Positions 6,278 to 6,525 of a stretch of 6,525 nt of DNA are shown in pieces. Within the stretch, counting starts at the first letter, position 1. Every line of letters begins with the position of its first letter. The notes under the pieces were generated by a model. The model was given only the letters and a program-made list of their open reading frames with translations, had not been told where the DNA came from and did not search any database. The stretch is from Gammaproteobacteria bacterium (GTDB lineage: Bacteria > Pseudomonadota > Gammaproteobacteria > UBA6429 > Thiohalophilaceae): contig JAHEIJ010000127.1 of assembly GCA_024639445.1 (NCBI GenBank), positions 1 through 6,525 on the forward strand, written 5' to 3'. A program made the position numbers and the translations under genes.

Positions 6278-6525
6278 GTGGCACGAATCGAGTTCAGGTT
6301 ATTTGCATCGCTCGTAGAGTATTTACCGAAAAACGCAAGTAAGCATAGTATTTTTCTCGATGTTCCCAATGGCACTACCATTTATGATGTCATTGATCGC
6401 TTCAATGTCCCACGAGAAAAAGCCCACCTGGTTATTCTCAATGGTGTCTATGTTCATATCGCGGATCGCGGTACCTATAAATTACAGGAAGGTGATGCCC
6501 TTGCACTATGGCCGCCTGTTGCCGG
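6278..6525 (+). CDS. aorD: MoaD/ThiS-like ubiquitin-fold sulfur carrier protein, 3'-truncated by window edge
   Basis: Seen: the frame runs from GTG 6278 to the window end, giving 82 codons plus a final GG that must encode glycine. The N-terminus ARIEFRLFASLVEYLP is the typical MoaD first strand and helix; HLVILNGVYV and LQEGDALALWPPVAG form the end of the beta-grasp fold. MoaD-family proteins end in Gly-Gly, so the gene probably stops within one or two codons of the edge. Known: MoaD, thiocarboxylated at its terminal Gly by MoeB, donates sulfur for the pterin dithiolene; a MoaD-like gene follows aorC in Aromatoleum-type aor loci. Inferred: a dedicated carrier for the AorB tungsten cofactor. 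The GTG start, 4 bases after the aorC stop with no clear SD, suggests translational coupling. An in-frame CTG at 6254 is a less likely start. ThiS-like or other sulfur-carrier roles cannot be excluded. The symbol follows operon position. Confidence 0.85.
   Translation, partial: MARIEFRLFASLVEYLPKNASKHSIFLDVPNGTTIYDVIDRFNVPREKAHLVILNGVYVHIADRGTYKLQEGDALALWPPVA

Noticed and set aside
1..6525. CRISPR array, insertion sequence, tRNA or rRNA gene
   Set aside because: No regularly spaced repeats, transposase-like protein, terminal repeats with duplicated targets, cloverleaf or rRNA-like sequence was seen on either strand.

Overview
The window looks like part of a proteobacterial chromosome, probably a facultatively anaerobic or microaerobic gammaproteobacterium. 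This placement is an inference from moderate GC, strong Shine-Dalgarno (SD) sites and gene content; no rRNA or other phylogenetic marker is present. It holds six protein genes, two of them cut by the window edges.

Left part (1-1690, + strand): the C-terminal two thirds of an NnrS-family membrane protein (nitric-oxide/nitrosative-stress and denitrification associated), then a membrane-anchored protein with a formylglycine-generating-enzyme-like (SUMF1/FGE) fold that keeps only one of the two catalytic cysteines of true FGEs. The pairing recalls the nirK-nirV-nnrS neighbourhoods of denitrifiers, but no nirK is in view. Middle (1771-2109, - strand): a small secreted protein with a charged His/Met-containing helix and a Gly/Gln-rich tail, converging on the FGE-like gene.

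A 544-base AT-rich gap (2110-2653) separates this divergent gene from the right-hand operon. Its last 170 bases are unusually rich in inverted repeats. A 16-bp bulged hairpin lies directly before the first gene's ribosome binding site, and its 3' arm could instead pair with the SD sequence. This is the least explained part of the window and may be a structured regulatory leader.

Right part (2654-6525, + strand): a compact four-gene operon, with gaps of 17, 21 and 4 bases, matching the order of the tungsten aldehyde oxidoreductase locus of Aromatoleum-type bacteria. It encodes a ferredoxin-like subunit with four [4Fe-4S] sites (AorA), the W-pterin catalytic subunit (AorB), an FAD/NAD(P)H oxidoreductase (AorC), and a MoaD/ThiS-like sulfur carrier (AorD) cut at its C-terminal glycine. 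In the known enzyme, aldehydes are oxidised to acids at AorB, electrons pass through AorA clusters to FAD in AorC, and NAD+ is reduced. The MoaD-like protein probably supplies sulfur for the pterin dithiolene.
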